In this document: in pieces, positions 6,925-15,412 of the stretch
Position numbering within the stretch: position 1 is the first letter of the stretch
Layout of the letters: each line of letters begins with the position of its first letter
The notes under the pieces: model-generated
Told to the model about the DNA's origin: nothing
Database searches by the model: none
Seen by the model: only the letters and a program-made list of their open reading frames with translations
Translations under genes and position numbers: made by a program
Origin: UMGS1696 sp964621165
GTDB taxonomy: Bacteria > Bacillota > Clostridia > Oscillospirales > CAG-272
Direction of reading: 5' to 3'
Assembly: GCA_964621165.1 (NCBI GenBank)
Contig: CAZULC010000022.1
Span: 1 to 26,171, forward strand
DNA: 26,171 nt

Positions 6925-7938
6925 ATGGTAAAAATTCGCGCATATCTTAAAAAATACTTCATCGACGCAATGGGAGCTATGGCTCTGGGTCTGTTCGCGT
7001 CACTGCTCATCGGAACAATATTCAATACCGTTGGAACTTATACAAAAGTCGAATTCTTTTACGAGCTGAACAAATACGCTGCGGCTTCATCGGGAATGGC
7101 GATCGGTGCGGCTATCGCTTATTCCTTCAAGGCCGACCCCCTCGTCATCTTTTCCTGCGCCAGCGTGGGTTACGCCGGTTATTCTCTCGGTACTGTAATC
7201 GGAGATGCTACAATCACAGCCGGACCTGCGGGTTCGTTTTTCGCGGTAATCGTCGCTGCGGAGCTTGGCATGCTTGTGTCGAAGAAAACCAAGATTGACA
7301 TTCTCGTCACGCCGTCGGTAACAATCATCTCAGGTGCGCTTGTGGCAAAGCTGCTCTGCCCGGGTATCGCGTACATCATGTACTACCTCGGCCATTTTGT
7401 CAACACCGCAACCACATACCAGCCCATTCTCATGGGGATCGCAATCGCCGTAGTCGTCGGAATGGTTCTGACCCTGCCTATTTCCTCGGCTGCACTGTGC
7501 GCAATGATTTCAATTTCAGGAATCGCAGGGGGTGCCGCTGCCGTGGGATGCTGCTGTCAGATGGTGGGATTCGCCGCATGCAGCTTCCGTGAGAACAAAT
7601 GGGGAGGCGTGGTTTCACAGGGACTTGGCACGTCCATGCTCCAGATGGGAAACATATGCCGCCACCCGCAAATCTGGATTGCCCCCACTCTTGCCTCAGC
7701 CATATGCGGACCTCTCTCGACGACGGTGTTCGGGCTTCAGTGTACGGGAGTTTCCGCCGGAATGGGAACCTGCGGACTTGTGGGACCTATCGGAATCATC
7801 ACGGCCTCGGGAACGTCGCCAAAGGTCATCGTTGGGCTGGTTCTGCTGTGCGTGATTCTTCCGGCGGTATTGTCGGTTGTGTTCAACGAGATTTTACGCA
7901 AAATCGGCTGGGTCAAGGACGGCTACATGAAAATATAA
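6925..7938 (+). CDS. PTS sugar transporter IIC-like membrane protein (PTS_EIIC_2 type)
   Basis: This is a very hydrophobic protein of 337 residues with about eight to ten predicted membrane helices. Segments such as FIDAMGAMALGLFASLLIGT, ASSGMAIGAAIAYSF, LPISSAALCAMISISGIAGG and the Gly-rich end (GTCGLVGPIGIITASGTSP) match the PTS_EIIC_2 family, annotated as sugar permease subunits. No EIIA or EIIB domain is fused or adjacent, and substrate and phosphorylation dependence are unproven for many members. I chose the ATG at 6925 over the one at 6910 because GAGG (6914-6917) is 7 nt before it. The alpha-mannosidase follows after 164 nt with its own promoter. Confidence 0.82.
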   Translation: MVKIRAYLKKYFIDAMGAMALGLFASLLIGTIFNTVGTYTKVEFFYELNKYAAASSGMAIGAAIAYSFKADPLVIFSCASVGYAGYSLGTVIGDATITAGPAGSFFAVIVAAELGMLVSKKTKIDILVTPSVTIISGALVAKLLCPGIAYIMYYLGHFVNTATTYQPILMGIAIAVVVGMVLTLPISSAALCAMISISGIAGGAAAVGCCCQMVGFAACSFRENKWGGVVSQGLGTSMLQMGNICRHPQIWIAPTLASAICGPLSTTVFGLQCTGVSAGMGTCGLVGPIGIITASGTSPKVIVGLVLLCVILPAVLSVVFNEILRKIGWVKDGYMKI

Positions 7939-8009
7939 GCAAAAATTCGCCGGAAGTGAGACAAAAATCCCTCTCCCGACGTTTTTTATATGTTTATAAC
8001 TTTTCCGTC

Positions 8010-8038
8010 TTGAATTATTAAATAATTTATGGTATACT
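8010..8038 (+). promoter_or_regulatory. promoter of the alpha-mannosidase gene
   Basis: TTGAAT (8010-8015) and TATACT (8033-8038) are separated by 17 nt. The leader is about 60 nt and ends in GAAAGGAAAAAG before the ATG at 8103. Confidence 0.7.
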
Positions 8039-8102
8039 TAAGATAATAAGGCTAACCACCTGACAAACACGATCTATTTACATTACACGAAAGGAAAAAG
8101 TC

Positions 8103-11100
8103 ATGAACAATCTGACTTACATCGGCAGAAATCACCGGAAATTCGAGACGGTTCTGAACTATTACGCCGCCCGAATGTACAAGACGATTTTCAAGCCGGA
8201 TGAGGTTTACGGCCTCGAAACAATGGAGCATCTCCGCAAACCTCCGGTGGATGGACTTGAGAAAATTGAGTCCGGCAGAATGTGGGGCGTGGAGTACGGC
8301 AACATGTGGCTCTGCTGCGACATAACAGTCCCCGAAGAAGCTGACGGAAAGACACTGTGCGCCATCCCCGAAGCAAACGCCGTTGAAATTTTATGTTTCA
8401 GAAATGGTATTCCTGCGGGAATCATCAACTCAAAGAACCGTTTCCTCGGCGGAGAACACAGCGCCATGCTCATTTCAAAGTCAGCGAAAGCCGGAGAGAA
8501 GAATTCCCTTGCCTTCGAGTGCTACGCCGGACACACCTGCTTCGGATGCGCACCCTACGAATCCTACATGCGGGATGAGAGCAAGACCGAGGACTTCACG
8601 AAAGTGTACAGCGGTATAAAAATCGCGGTCATCGACGACGTGATATGCAAGTTTGTCTTTGACTTGGCGACAGTTTTGCAGCTTGCGAAGCTTCCCGGGG
8701 AGAATTACGCGGCAATGACGGCTCACCAGTGCCTTACTGAATCGTTCCCCTACCTGATTCAGGACGTACGCTTTGCCTCCGACGAGGACATTCATGCCTC
8801 CTGCGCAAAGATCAGCGAAATTTTAGCTCCTGCTCTCGTAAAGGACGGCGGCGACAGAACAAGAGGATATGTCAACGTAATAGGTCACTCCCACATGGAC
8901 ACCGCATGGCTCTGGCCCGTTTCCGAAACTATACGCAAGTGTGCGAGAACATATTCTCAGGTTCTGAATCTGATGGACATGTACCCGGACTACAAGTTCA
9001 TTCAATCCTCCGCCCTGCACCTTGACTGGATGCGCGAATACTACCCCGACATTTTCGAGGGAATCAAGAAGAGGGTTGCAGAGGGTAGATATGAGCCAAA
9101 CGGCGGCGTATGGGTAGAGTGCGACTGCAACATCACCGGCGGCGAGGCTATGGTACGTCAGTTTCTCTACGGGCAGAGATTTACCGAAAAGTGTCTCGGC
9201 TACCGCTCCGATGCGTTCTGGCTTCCCGACACCTTCGGCTACAACGGCGCAATCCCGCAAATCATGCAGAAGTCCGGCGTGAAATATTTCATCACCACAA
9301 AGATGAGCTGGAACGACCTGAACCGCTTCCCTGCCGACACCTTCATCTGGCGCGGAATTGACGGCAGTGAGGTTCTCTCACACCTGACGAGAATCCAGTG
9401 CATACCAAACGTAGATCAGCTCACCAGCCTGATGAACGGCAACTGCGACAAGACCTCCTGCGACATGAAGCTGGCTTCCTACGGTTTCGGTGACGGCGGC
9501 GGCGGACCTACCCACGCAATGATGGAATTCAACGAGAGAACAAAGGGACTTCGCGGAATGCCAGTCATAGAGGAAACTACAACCAGCGATTTCATGAAGA
9601 AAATCGAAGAAAACGCGGACAAGCTTCCCCTGTACGACGGAGAGCTGTATCTGGAGCTTCACCGTGGTACGCTGACCCAGATGCACGAGGTCAAGAAGCA
9701 CAACCGCATGGCTGAGGTGGCACTGCACAACTTTGAGCTGTTCAACGTTCTCACAGGCGAGGACGTCAACCCCCGTCGTGACGAGTACTACAAGATTCTT
9801 TTGAAAAACCAGTTCCACGACATTCTCCCTGGCACCTGCATCCCCAAGGTTTACGAAATTGAGATTCCCGAAATGGACAGGCTTATCTCCGACGTGAAGG
9901 GTGAAACCGAGAAGTACGCCGAAAAGTTCTCCGACAAGGATTCAGACAAGGTGACGCTGTACAACACCCTTTCCTTCGACAGGAGTGACATCACGATGCT
10001 TGACGGCGAGGTCGGATTCGAGGGCAGAGTTACCCAGTCCTACACCGACTTCGACGGGAACAAAAAGACCGTTATGGCCGTGAACATTCCCGCTATGTCC
10101 TCCCTTGTGCTAACAAAGGCTCCTTACGCGGAAAAGGAAAGCGCGTTCATGGCTGACAGCAATGTACTCGTGACTCCTTACTACAAAGTTACATTTGACG
10201 AAAACGGATATATTTCCTCCCTCGTTGACGTGGAAGTGAATCGAGAAGTCAAGAATCCTGCCGGCGAATCCCTTGGCATGCTGTGGATGGGTGAGGACAT
10301 GCCCGCAAGCTACGACAACTGGGATATCGACGACGACGCTTTCATGAAGCTGAAGCCTATAAAGTCCCTGCTCTCCCGTGAAGTCATCGCCGACGGAAAC
10401 GTTGAGTACCGCGTGAGAACAAAGTATGCCCTCGGCAAGAAGTCAACCGCCACAATCGACACCGTATTCTACAGCGGAAACCGCCGCATTGACTATGAAG
10501 TAAAGTTGGACTGGGCTGAACGTCATGCTCTGCTCAAGGCTGGATTTGACGTAAACGTGCGCTCCGCGTTTGTAAAGAATGAAATACAGTTCGGTCACAT
10601 AGACCGTCCCACAACCCGCAACAACACCATTGAGGAAGCCAAGTTCGAGGTCTGCAACCACAAGTGGTCCGACATGTCCGAGACTCACTACGGCGTGGCA
10701 ATCCTCAACGACTGCAAGTACGGTATGTCCACTGACGGATCCAACATGCGGCTCACACTACATAAAGGCGGCACACGTCCCGACCCCTTCACCGACAACG
10801 GCTCCCACACCATGACCTACTCCCTCCTGCCGCACAAGGGGCAGTTTGACGCGGAAAGCGTTATCCGTCCGGCATACGAGCTGAACAACGCTCCCGTGGT
10901 GATAGACGGCGTGGCTGAAATTGCTCCTCTCTTCACCTTGTCAAACTCCGGAGTCATCTGCGAAGCCGTGAAGAACGCCGAGGATGTGTCTGGTGCGTAT
11001 GTCCTCCGTCTGTACGAAGCTGAGCGGAACCACACCTCCTGCACATTGAAGCTTAAGGACGCGAAGAAGGTTTACCTCACAAACATGCTCGAGGAAAAGG

Positions 11101-11183
11101 AATGCGAGCTTGAGGTTGTAAAAGGAGAAGTCAAACTGAGCTTCACTCCCTTTGAAATCAAGACCATACTTGTCGAGAGATAA
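8103..11183 (+). CDS. alpha-mannosidase, glycoside hydrolase family 38
   Basis: GH38 enzymes are zinc-dependent retaining alpha-mannosidases. The 1026-residue protein has the full architecture: an N-terminal beta domain (1-250), the catalytic barrel, and a long C-terminal beta region. In the catalytic part, GHSHMDTAWLWP gives zinc ligands His264 and Asp266, FWLPDTFGY gives nucleophile Asp376, and LELHRGT gives zinc ligand His520. These follow from homology to characterised GH38 enzymes. There is no signal peptide, so it acts in the cytosol on imported mannosides, as is usual for bacterial GH38. A PHP phosphoesterase gene starts 39 nt downstream. Linkage preference is unknown. Confidence 0.95.
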   Translation: MNNLTYIGRNHRKFETVLNYYAARMYKTIFKPDEVYGLETMEHLRKPPVDGLEKIESGRMWGVEYGNMWLCCDITVPEEADGKTLCAIPEANAVEILCFRNGIPAGIINSKNRFLGGEHSAMLISKSAKAGEKNSLAFECYAGHTCFGCAPYESYMRDESKTEDFTKVYSGIKIAVIDDVICKFVFDLATVLQLAKLPGENYAAMTAHQCLTESFPYLIQDVRFASDEDIHASCAKISEILAPALVKDGGDRTRGYVNVIGHSHMDTAWLWPVSETIRKCARTYSQVLNLMDMYPDYKFIQSSALHLDWMREYYPDIFEGIKKRVAEGRYEPNGGVWVECDCNITGGEAMVRQFLYGQRFTEKCLGYRSDAFWLPDTFGYNGAIPQIMQKSGVKYFITTKMSWNDLNRFPADTFIWRGIDGSEVLSHLTRIQCIPNVDQLTSLMNGNCDKTSCDMKLASYGFGDGGGGPTHAMMEFNERTKGLRGMPVIEETTTSDFMKKIEENADKLPLYDGELYLELHRGTLTQMHEVKKHNRMAEVALHNFELFNVLTGEDVNPRRDEYYKILLKNQFHDILPGTCIPKVYEIEIPEMDRLISDVKGETEKYAEKFSDKDSDKVTLYNTLSFDRSDITMLDGEVGFEGRVTQSYTDFDGNKKTVMAVNIPAMSSLVLTKAPYAEKESAFMADSNVLVTPYYKVTFDENGYISSLVDVEVNREVKNPAGESLGMLWMGEDMPASYDNWDIDDDAFMKLKPIKSLLSREVIADGNVEYRVRTKYALGKKSTATIDTVFYSGNRRIDYEVKLDWAERHALLKAGFDVNVRSAFVKNEIQFGHIDRPTTRNNTIEEAKFEVCNHKWSDMSETHYGVAILNDCKYGMSTDGSNMRLTLHKGGTRPDPFTDNGSHTMTYSLLPHKGQFDAESVIRPAYELNNAPVVIDGVAEIAPLFTLSNSGVICEAVKNAEDVSGAYVLRLYEAERNHTSCTLKLKDAKKVYLTNMLEEKECELEVVKGEVKLSFTPFEIKTILVER

Positions 11184-11222
11184 TTTACTTTACAATTTTA
11201 CACAGAATCAAGGTAGAATCCA

Positions 11223-11879
11223 ATGAAATACAAAACTGAGCTGCACTGTCACAGCAAGGACGCCAGCGGATGCGCCCACGAAACAGCCGAGGGAATCGCG
11301 GAGAAATATCTGAAAGCCGGATACACCACGGTTTGCCTGACGAACCACTTTGCTCCCTCAGGCGGGGACGAGGAAAACTGGGAAGCCAAGATTGAAAAGC
11401 GTTACCATGCGCTGGATCTGATGAAGCAGGCGGCGGGGGACAGGCTGACCATCCTCATGGGGCTTGAGTTCCGCTTTGTTCAGAATTCAAACGATTATCT
11501 GGTCTTCGGATTTGATAAAGATTACTTATTGAACCACCGGGACGTGCTGAAGATGGGAATCCGTAACTTCACGAAAATGGCGCGGGAGGACGGGTTATTC
11601 ACGATTCACGCGCACCCCTTCCGTTTCGGTATGGTGACGACCCCGCCGGACTGTGTTGACGCAATCGAGGTCTACAACGGTCATCCGGGACACAATTCCA
11701 ACAACGACATTGCTCTGGCGTGGGCGCAGAAGTACGGGAAGATTACGACCTCCGGCACGGATCACCACGACCCCGACCACATGCCGAGAGGCGGAATTAT
11801 GACGGACTTCCCCATCACCAGCGAGGCTATGCTGATAGAAACGCTGAAAAGCGGGAATTATGAGCTGATTCGCGAGTGA
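11223..11879 (+). CDS. PHP domain metal-dependent phosphoesterase
   Basis: This 218-residue protein has the PHP barrel metal motifs in order: ELHCHSKDASGC near the start (HxH), LTNHF near 41, a Glu in MGLEFRF, IHAHPFRFG near 137, and a TSGTDHHD motif near 180. PHP proteins are phosphatases or phosphodiesterases with up to three metals. Standalone members of this size are often of unknown substrate. The RBS is weak (AAGGTAG). It is probably cotranscribed with the alpha-mannosidase, and a bidirectional terminator follows. A role in sugar phosphate turnover is inference. Confidence 0.87.
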   Translation: MKYKTELHCHSKDASGCAHETAEGIAEKYLKAGYTTVCLTNHFAPSGGDEENWEAKIEKRYHALDLMKQAAGDRLTILMGLEFRFVQNSNDYLVFGFDKDYLLNHRDVLKMGIRNFTKMAREDGLFTIHAHPFRFGMVTTPPDCVDAIEVYNGHPGHNSNNDIALAWAQKYGKITTSGTDHHDPDHMPRGGIMTDFPITSEAMLIETLKSGNYELIRE

Positions 11880-11925
11880 GGACTGACAACTGCCGCTGAC
11901 TGAACGGCTCCGTAAAAAAATATAA

Positions 11926-11979
11926 ACCGCAGGACGGTTGATTTACCCGAAGTTCAATTCGGAATCACATTCCTGCGGT
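11926..11979. terminator. bidirectional terminator between PHP and icd
   Basis: ACCGCAGGA (11926-11934) and TCCTGCGGT (11971-11979) form a perfect 9-bp stem. The loop holds a second hairpin, CCGAA (11947-11951) with TTCGG (11958-11962). On the plus strand the stem is followed by CTTTTGTTT, and on the minus strand by a T-rich run. It serves both converging genes. Confidence 0.85.
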
Positions 11980-11988
11980 CTTTTGTTT

Positions 11989-13188
11989 CTATAACTTCTC
12001 GGCAATCGCCTTAAGGAAGTCGAGGGAGTTCACTTTTTTCTTGTTCTCGAGTTTCGACATAATGTAAAGGTCTCCGGTCATCACGCCGGACTCAATCGTG
12101 TCAATGGACGCTTTTTCCAGTCTGTCGGCAAAGTCCACAAGGTCCGGCAGTCCGTCAAGCTCGCCGCGTTTTCTTAAAGCTCCGGTCCACGCGAAAATCG
12201 TCGCAACGCTGTTGGTTGAGGTTTCCTCGCACTTCAGGTACTTGTAGTAGTGACGCTGGACTGTTCCGTGTGCGGCTTCGTATTCGTAGGCTCCGTCGGG
12301 GGAGACGAGGACGGACGTCATCATAGCAAGGCTTCCATAGGCAGTGGCAACCATGTCGCTCATCACGTCGCCGTCGTAGTTCTTGCACGCCCAGATGTAG
12401 CCGCCTTCGCTTCGGATTACCCGTGCAACCGCGTCGTCAATCAGGGTGTAGAAGTACTCGATTCCGGCTTCCTCGAAGGCTGTGCGGTAGTCTTTTTCGT
12501 AGATTTCCGCCCAGATGTCTTTGAAGCGGTGGTCGTAGGTCTTGCTGATTGTGTCCTTTGAGGCAAACCACAAGTCCTTTTTTTCGCTGAGGGCATAGTT
12601 GAAGCAGCTCCGTGCAAAGCTCTCGATAGATTTGTCGGTGTTGTGGATTCCCTGAATGATTCCATCGGATTTGTCGAAGGTGTGGATTAGCTGGCGTGTT
12701 TCGTTACCGTTTTCGTCAGTGACCACAAGTTCGGCTTTGGAGCCTTCTGGGACCTTCATTTCGCTGTTTTTGTAGACGTCACCGTACGCGTGGCGGGCAA
12801 TGGTGATGGGCTTCGTCCACGTGGGGATGTAGGGCGTGATTCCTTTGACTATAATCGGTGTGCGGAAGACTGTGCCGTCGAGGATTGCACGGATTGTGCC
12901 GTTGGGGGACTTCCACATTTCCTTGAGGCTGTACTCGGTCACGCGGGCGGCATTGGGGGTGATTGTGGCGCATTTTACAGCAACACCGTACTTTTTCGCG
13001 GCGTTTGCTGAGTCGACTGTGATTTGGTCGTCGGTTTCGTTGCGCTTTTCCAGCCCCAGATCGTAGTATTCGGTTTTCAGGTCCACGTAGGGTTCAATGA
13101 GGATATCCTTGATCCATTTCCACAGAACCCGGGTCATTTCGTCGCCGTCCATCTCCACAAGCGGCGTTGTCATCTGTATTTTTGTCAT
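11989..13188 (-). CDS. icd: NADP-dependent isocitrate dehydrogenase, eukaryote-like homodimeric type
   Basis: Icd oxidises isocitrate to 2-oxoglutarate and CO2. The 399-residue sequence is the eukaryote-like subfamily: it starts PLVEMDGDEMTRVLW, carries KSPNGTIR and the ARHAYGD arginine motif that bind isocitrate, and has metal-binding Asp in YDGDVMSDMVA. The EAAHGTVQRHY segment shapes the cofactor pocket, where this subfamily favours NADP. It follows aconitase on the same strand, with the 113-nt structured repeat (13213-13325) filling most of the gap. TTGGAGG lies 9 nt before the ATG. A glutamate-supplying role is likely, because no dehydrogenase for 2-oxoglutarate is seen. Confidence 0.96.
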   Translation of the reverse strand: MTKIQMTTPLVEMDGDEMTRVLWKWIKDILIEPYVDLKTEYYDLGLEKRNETDDQITVDSANAAKKYGVAVKCATITPNAARVTEYSLKEMWKSPNGTIRAILDGTVFRTPIIVKGITPYIPTWTKPITIARHAYGDVYKNSEMKVPEGSKAELVVTDENGNETRQLIHTFDKSDGIIQGIHNTDKSIESFARSCFNYALSEKKDLWFASKDTISKTYDHRFKDIWAEIYEKDYRTAFEEAGIEYFYTLIDDAVARVIRSEGGYIWACKNYDGDVMSDMVATAYGSLAMMTSVLVSPDGAYEYEAAHGTVQRHYYKYLKCEETSTNSVATIFAWTGALRKRGELDGLPDLVDFADRLEKASIDTIESGVMTGDLYIMSKLENKKKVNSLDFLKAIAEKL

Positions 13189-13212
13189 CTATAAACCTCC
13201 AAAACAGTTTTG

Positions 13213-13325
13213 AAAGAATTCCGGTCGGCTGAAAGCCGATGAAAAATGGTTGGTTCCGTTTTTCAAGGAATTCTTTTGCGTGAAATAAGTTCATTTTGCA
13301 ATAAGTTATACTATATATTTCACGC
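13213..13325 (-). repeat. 113-nt structured element, copy A (before icd)
   Basis: Read on the minus strand from 13325 to 13213. A 10-bp hairpin (GCGTGAAATA with TATTTCACGC, 28-nt loop) is followed by a three-way junction. P1 is AAAGAATTCC with GGAATTCTTT (perfect). P2 is TGAAAAA-C-GG with CC-A-TTTTTCA around a 6-nt loop. P3 is TCGGCT with AGCCGA around TTC. It starts 8 nt after the acn stop and ends 24 nt before the icd ATG. It aligns without gaps to copy B at 18062-18174, about 89 of 113 identical by eye. The short HAKEF-like reading frame through it is open here but broken in copy B, so the structure and not a protein seems conserved. Confidence 0.8.
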
Positions 13326-13333
13326 GCTCCTTT

Positions 13334-15268
13334 TCATTTTTCAAGCTGGGCTTTCGTGTAGCTGAGCAGTCCGCCGGAGAGAATCACATCCCGCATTCTT
13401 TCACTGAGGGTACACTTCACCGGTATTTTCTCGCCCGTCGTCAGATTTTTGACAGCCATACTTCCGCCGTTCACGAAAGCGAACAGTCCGTCAAGCTCAA
13501 GGGTATCGCCCTCGGAAATTTTGTCGTAGTCAGACTCGTTCACAAATTCAAGCGGCAGGATTCCGGCGTTGATGAGGTTCTGACGGTGGATTCGGGCGAA
13601 GGACTTGACTATAACCGCCTTCACGCCGAGGTAGAGGGGTGCGAGTGCCGCGTGTTCTCTCGACGAACCCTGACCGTAGTTTGCCCCGCCGACGATTATG
13701 CTTTTTCCGAGAGTCAGCGCTCTTTCGTGGAAGGTCGGGTCAACCGCAGCGAAGCAGTGCTTTGAAATTTCGGGAATATTTGAGCGGAGGGGGAGAATTT
13801 TGGCGCCTGCTGGCATGATGTGGTCGGTGGTGATGTTGTCGCCAACCTTGAGGGAGCATTCGGCGGTGATTTTGTCCTCCAGCGGCTCGGTTTTAGGGTA
13901 GCCTTTGATGTTGGGTCCGCGAAGAATTTCCACTTTTCTGCATTCGTCAACGCCAGCCGGAGGGACTATCATATTGTCGTTGATCGTGAATTTTTTAGGA
14001 AGGGCAAGGGTTGGCATGTCGTCAAGCTCGCGGGGGTCGCAGAGGTATCCAGTTATGGCTGATGCTGCTGCAACCTCGGGAGAAACGAGATAGACCTGCG
14101 CGTCTTTCGTCCCGCTTCTGCCCTCGAAATTGCGGTTGAAAGTCCGCAGTGAAATTCCGCCGGAGTTCGGAGCCTGACCCATTCCGATACAGGGACCACA
14201 GGCTGATTCGAGGACCCGGGCGCCGCTTGCGATGATTCTCTCAAGTGCTCCGTTTGCCGCCATCATATCCAGAACCTGTTTTGAGCCGGGGGAGACGGTG
14301 AGGGACACGTCGGGGTGTACGGTTTTTCCGCCAAGTATGTACGCCACCTTGAGCATGTCGAGGAGGGACGAGTTTGTGCAGGAGCCGATGCAGACTTGGT
14401 CAATTTTTATTTTACCGATGTCGGTGATGGTTTTCACATTGTCAGGGGAGTGGGGACATGCCGCCATTGGCTCAACTTCCGCGAGATTTATGGTGATTTT
14501 TTCGTCGTAAACCGCGTCCGGGTCGGCTGAAAGTGGGGTGTAGACCTCCTCCCTGCCCTGCGCCGCCAAAAACTGACGGGTCACTTCGTCCGAGGGAAAG
14601 ATTGAAGTGGTCGCGCCAAGCTCGGTTCCCATGTTGGTGAGTGTGGCTCTTTCGGGAACGGAGAGGGTTTTCACGCCCTCGCCTGTGTATTCGATGAGTT
14701 TGCCCACGCCTCCCTTGACTGACATGATGGAAAGCAGCTTCAGAATCACGTCCTTTGCAGACACCCACCGGGACAGCCTGCCGGTAAGCTCCACGTTTAC
14801 TATTTTCGGATACGTAATGTAATACGCACCTCCGCCCATTGCCACAGCTACGTCAAGTCCGCCCGCGCCGATTGCAATCATGCCGATTCCGCCTCCTGTG
14901 GGGGTGTGGCTGTCCGAACCCAAGAGGGTCTTGCCGGGTACGCCGAACCGCTCGAGATGTACCTGATGGCAGATTCCGTTTCCGGGGCGGGAGTAGTAGA
15001 TGCCGTGCTTTTTGGCGACTGAGGCGATATAGCGGTGGTCGTCAGCGTTCTCAAAGCCGGACTGGAGGGTGTTGTGGTCGATGTATGCCACGCTCAGCTC
15101 GGTTTTGACCCGCTCGATTCCCATTGCTTCAAATTCAATGTGCGCCATTGTTCCCGTCGCGTCCTGCGTCAGGGTCTGGTCGATTCTGATTCCGATTTCA
15201 CTACCCTTTTCGAATCTGCCGTCAACTGTGTGGGAAGACAAAATTTTCTCCGCAAGCGTAAGTCCCAT
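13334..15268 (-). CDS. acn: aconitate hydratase
   Basis: Aconitase isomerises citrate to isocitrate using a 4Fe-4S cluster. The 644-residue length and order match the shorter mitochondrial/Aquifex-like type. Cluster ligands are Cys in IGSCTNS and the two Cys in CGPCIGMG. LLGSDSHTPTGGGIGM is the substrate-region motif, and NYGQGSSREHAAL in the C-terminal swivel domain holds the catalytic serine. TAGGAGAAATAAT precedes the ATG at 15268. A consensus promoter lies upstream, and icd follows across the structured element, so the pair makes 2-oxoglutarate from citrate. No citrate synthase is in the window. Confidence 0.95.
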   Translation of the reverse strand: MGLTLAEKILSSHTVDGRFEKGSEIGIRIDQTLTQDATGTMAHIEFEAMGIERVKTELSVAYIDHNTLQSGFENADDHRYIASVAKKHGIYYSRPGNGICHQVHLERFGVPGKTLLGSDSHTPTGGGIGMIAIGAGGLDVAVAMGGGAYYITYPKIVNVELTGRLSRWVSAKDVILKLLSIMSVKGGVGKLIEYTGEGVKTLSVPERATLTNMGTELGATTSIFPSDEVTRQFLAAQGREEVYTPLSADPDAVYDEKITINLAEVEPMAACPHSPDNVKTITDIGKIKIDQVCIGSCTNSSLLDMLKVAYILGGKTVHPDVSLTVSPGSKQVLDMMAANGALERIIASGARVLESACGPCIGMGQAPNSGGISLRTFNRNFEGRSGTKDAQVYLVSPEVAAASAITGYLCDPRELDDMPTLALPKKFTINDNMIVPPAGVDECRKVEILRGPNIKGYPKTEPLEDKITAECSLKVGDNITTDHIMPAGAKILPLRSNIPEISKHCFAAVDPTFHERALTLGKSIIVGGANYGQGSSREHAALAPLYLGVKAVIVKSFARIHRQNLINAGILPLEFVNESDYDKISEGDTLELDGLFAFVNGGSMAVKNLTTGEKIPVKCTLSERMRDVILSGGLLSYTKAQLEK

Positions 15269-15336
15269 ATTATTTCTCCTATTAAAATTGAATCAAACTA
15301 AATCAAAAAATTCATTTAATTCGGCTTTATGATATA

Positions 15337-15365
15337 ATTATACACCGTTTTTGAATAATTGTCAA
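15337..15365 (-). promoter_or_regulatory. acn-icd promoter
   Basis: On the minus strand TTGACA (15365-15360) and TATAAT (15342-15337) are separated by 17 nt, a full consensus promoter about 70 nt before the acn start. Confidence 0.85.
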
Positions 15366-15412
15366 CATGAAATAGCAAATTTATGTGTGTGCAGCGTATT
15401 TTTTTCGCATAA

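Noticed and set aside
8823..9260. 145-codon minus-strand ORF inside the GH38 gene
   Set aside because: The plus strand encodes conserved GH38 catalytic motifs here; the antisense frame is open only by codon bias.
13094..13294. Short minus-strand ORF beginning MNLFHAKEFLEKRNQPFF over copy A
   Set aside because: It runs through the structured element and into icd in another frame, and the matching frame in copy B has a stop codon; RNA structure explains the similarity better.
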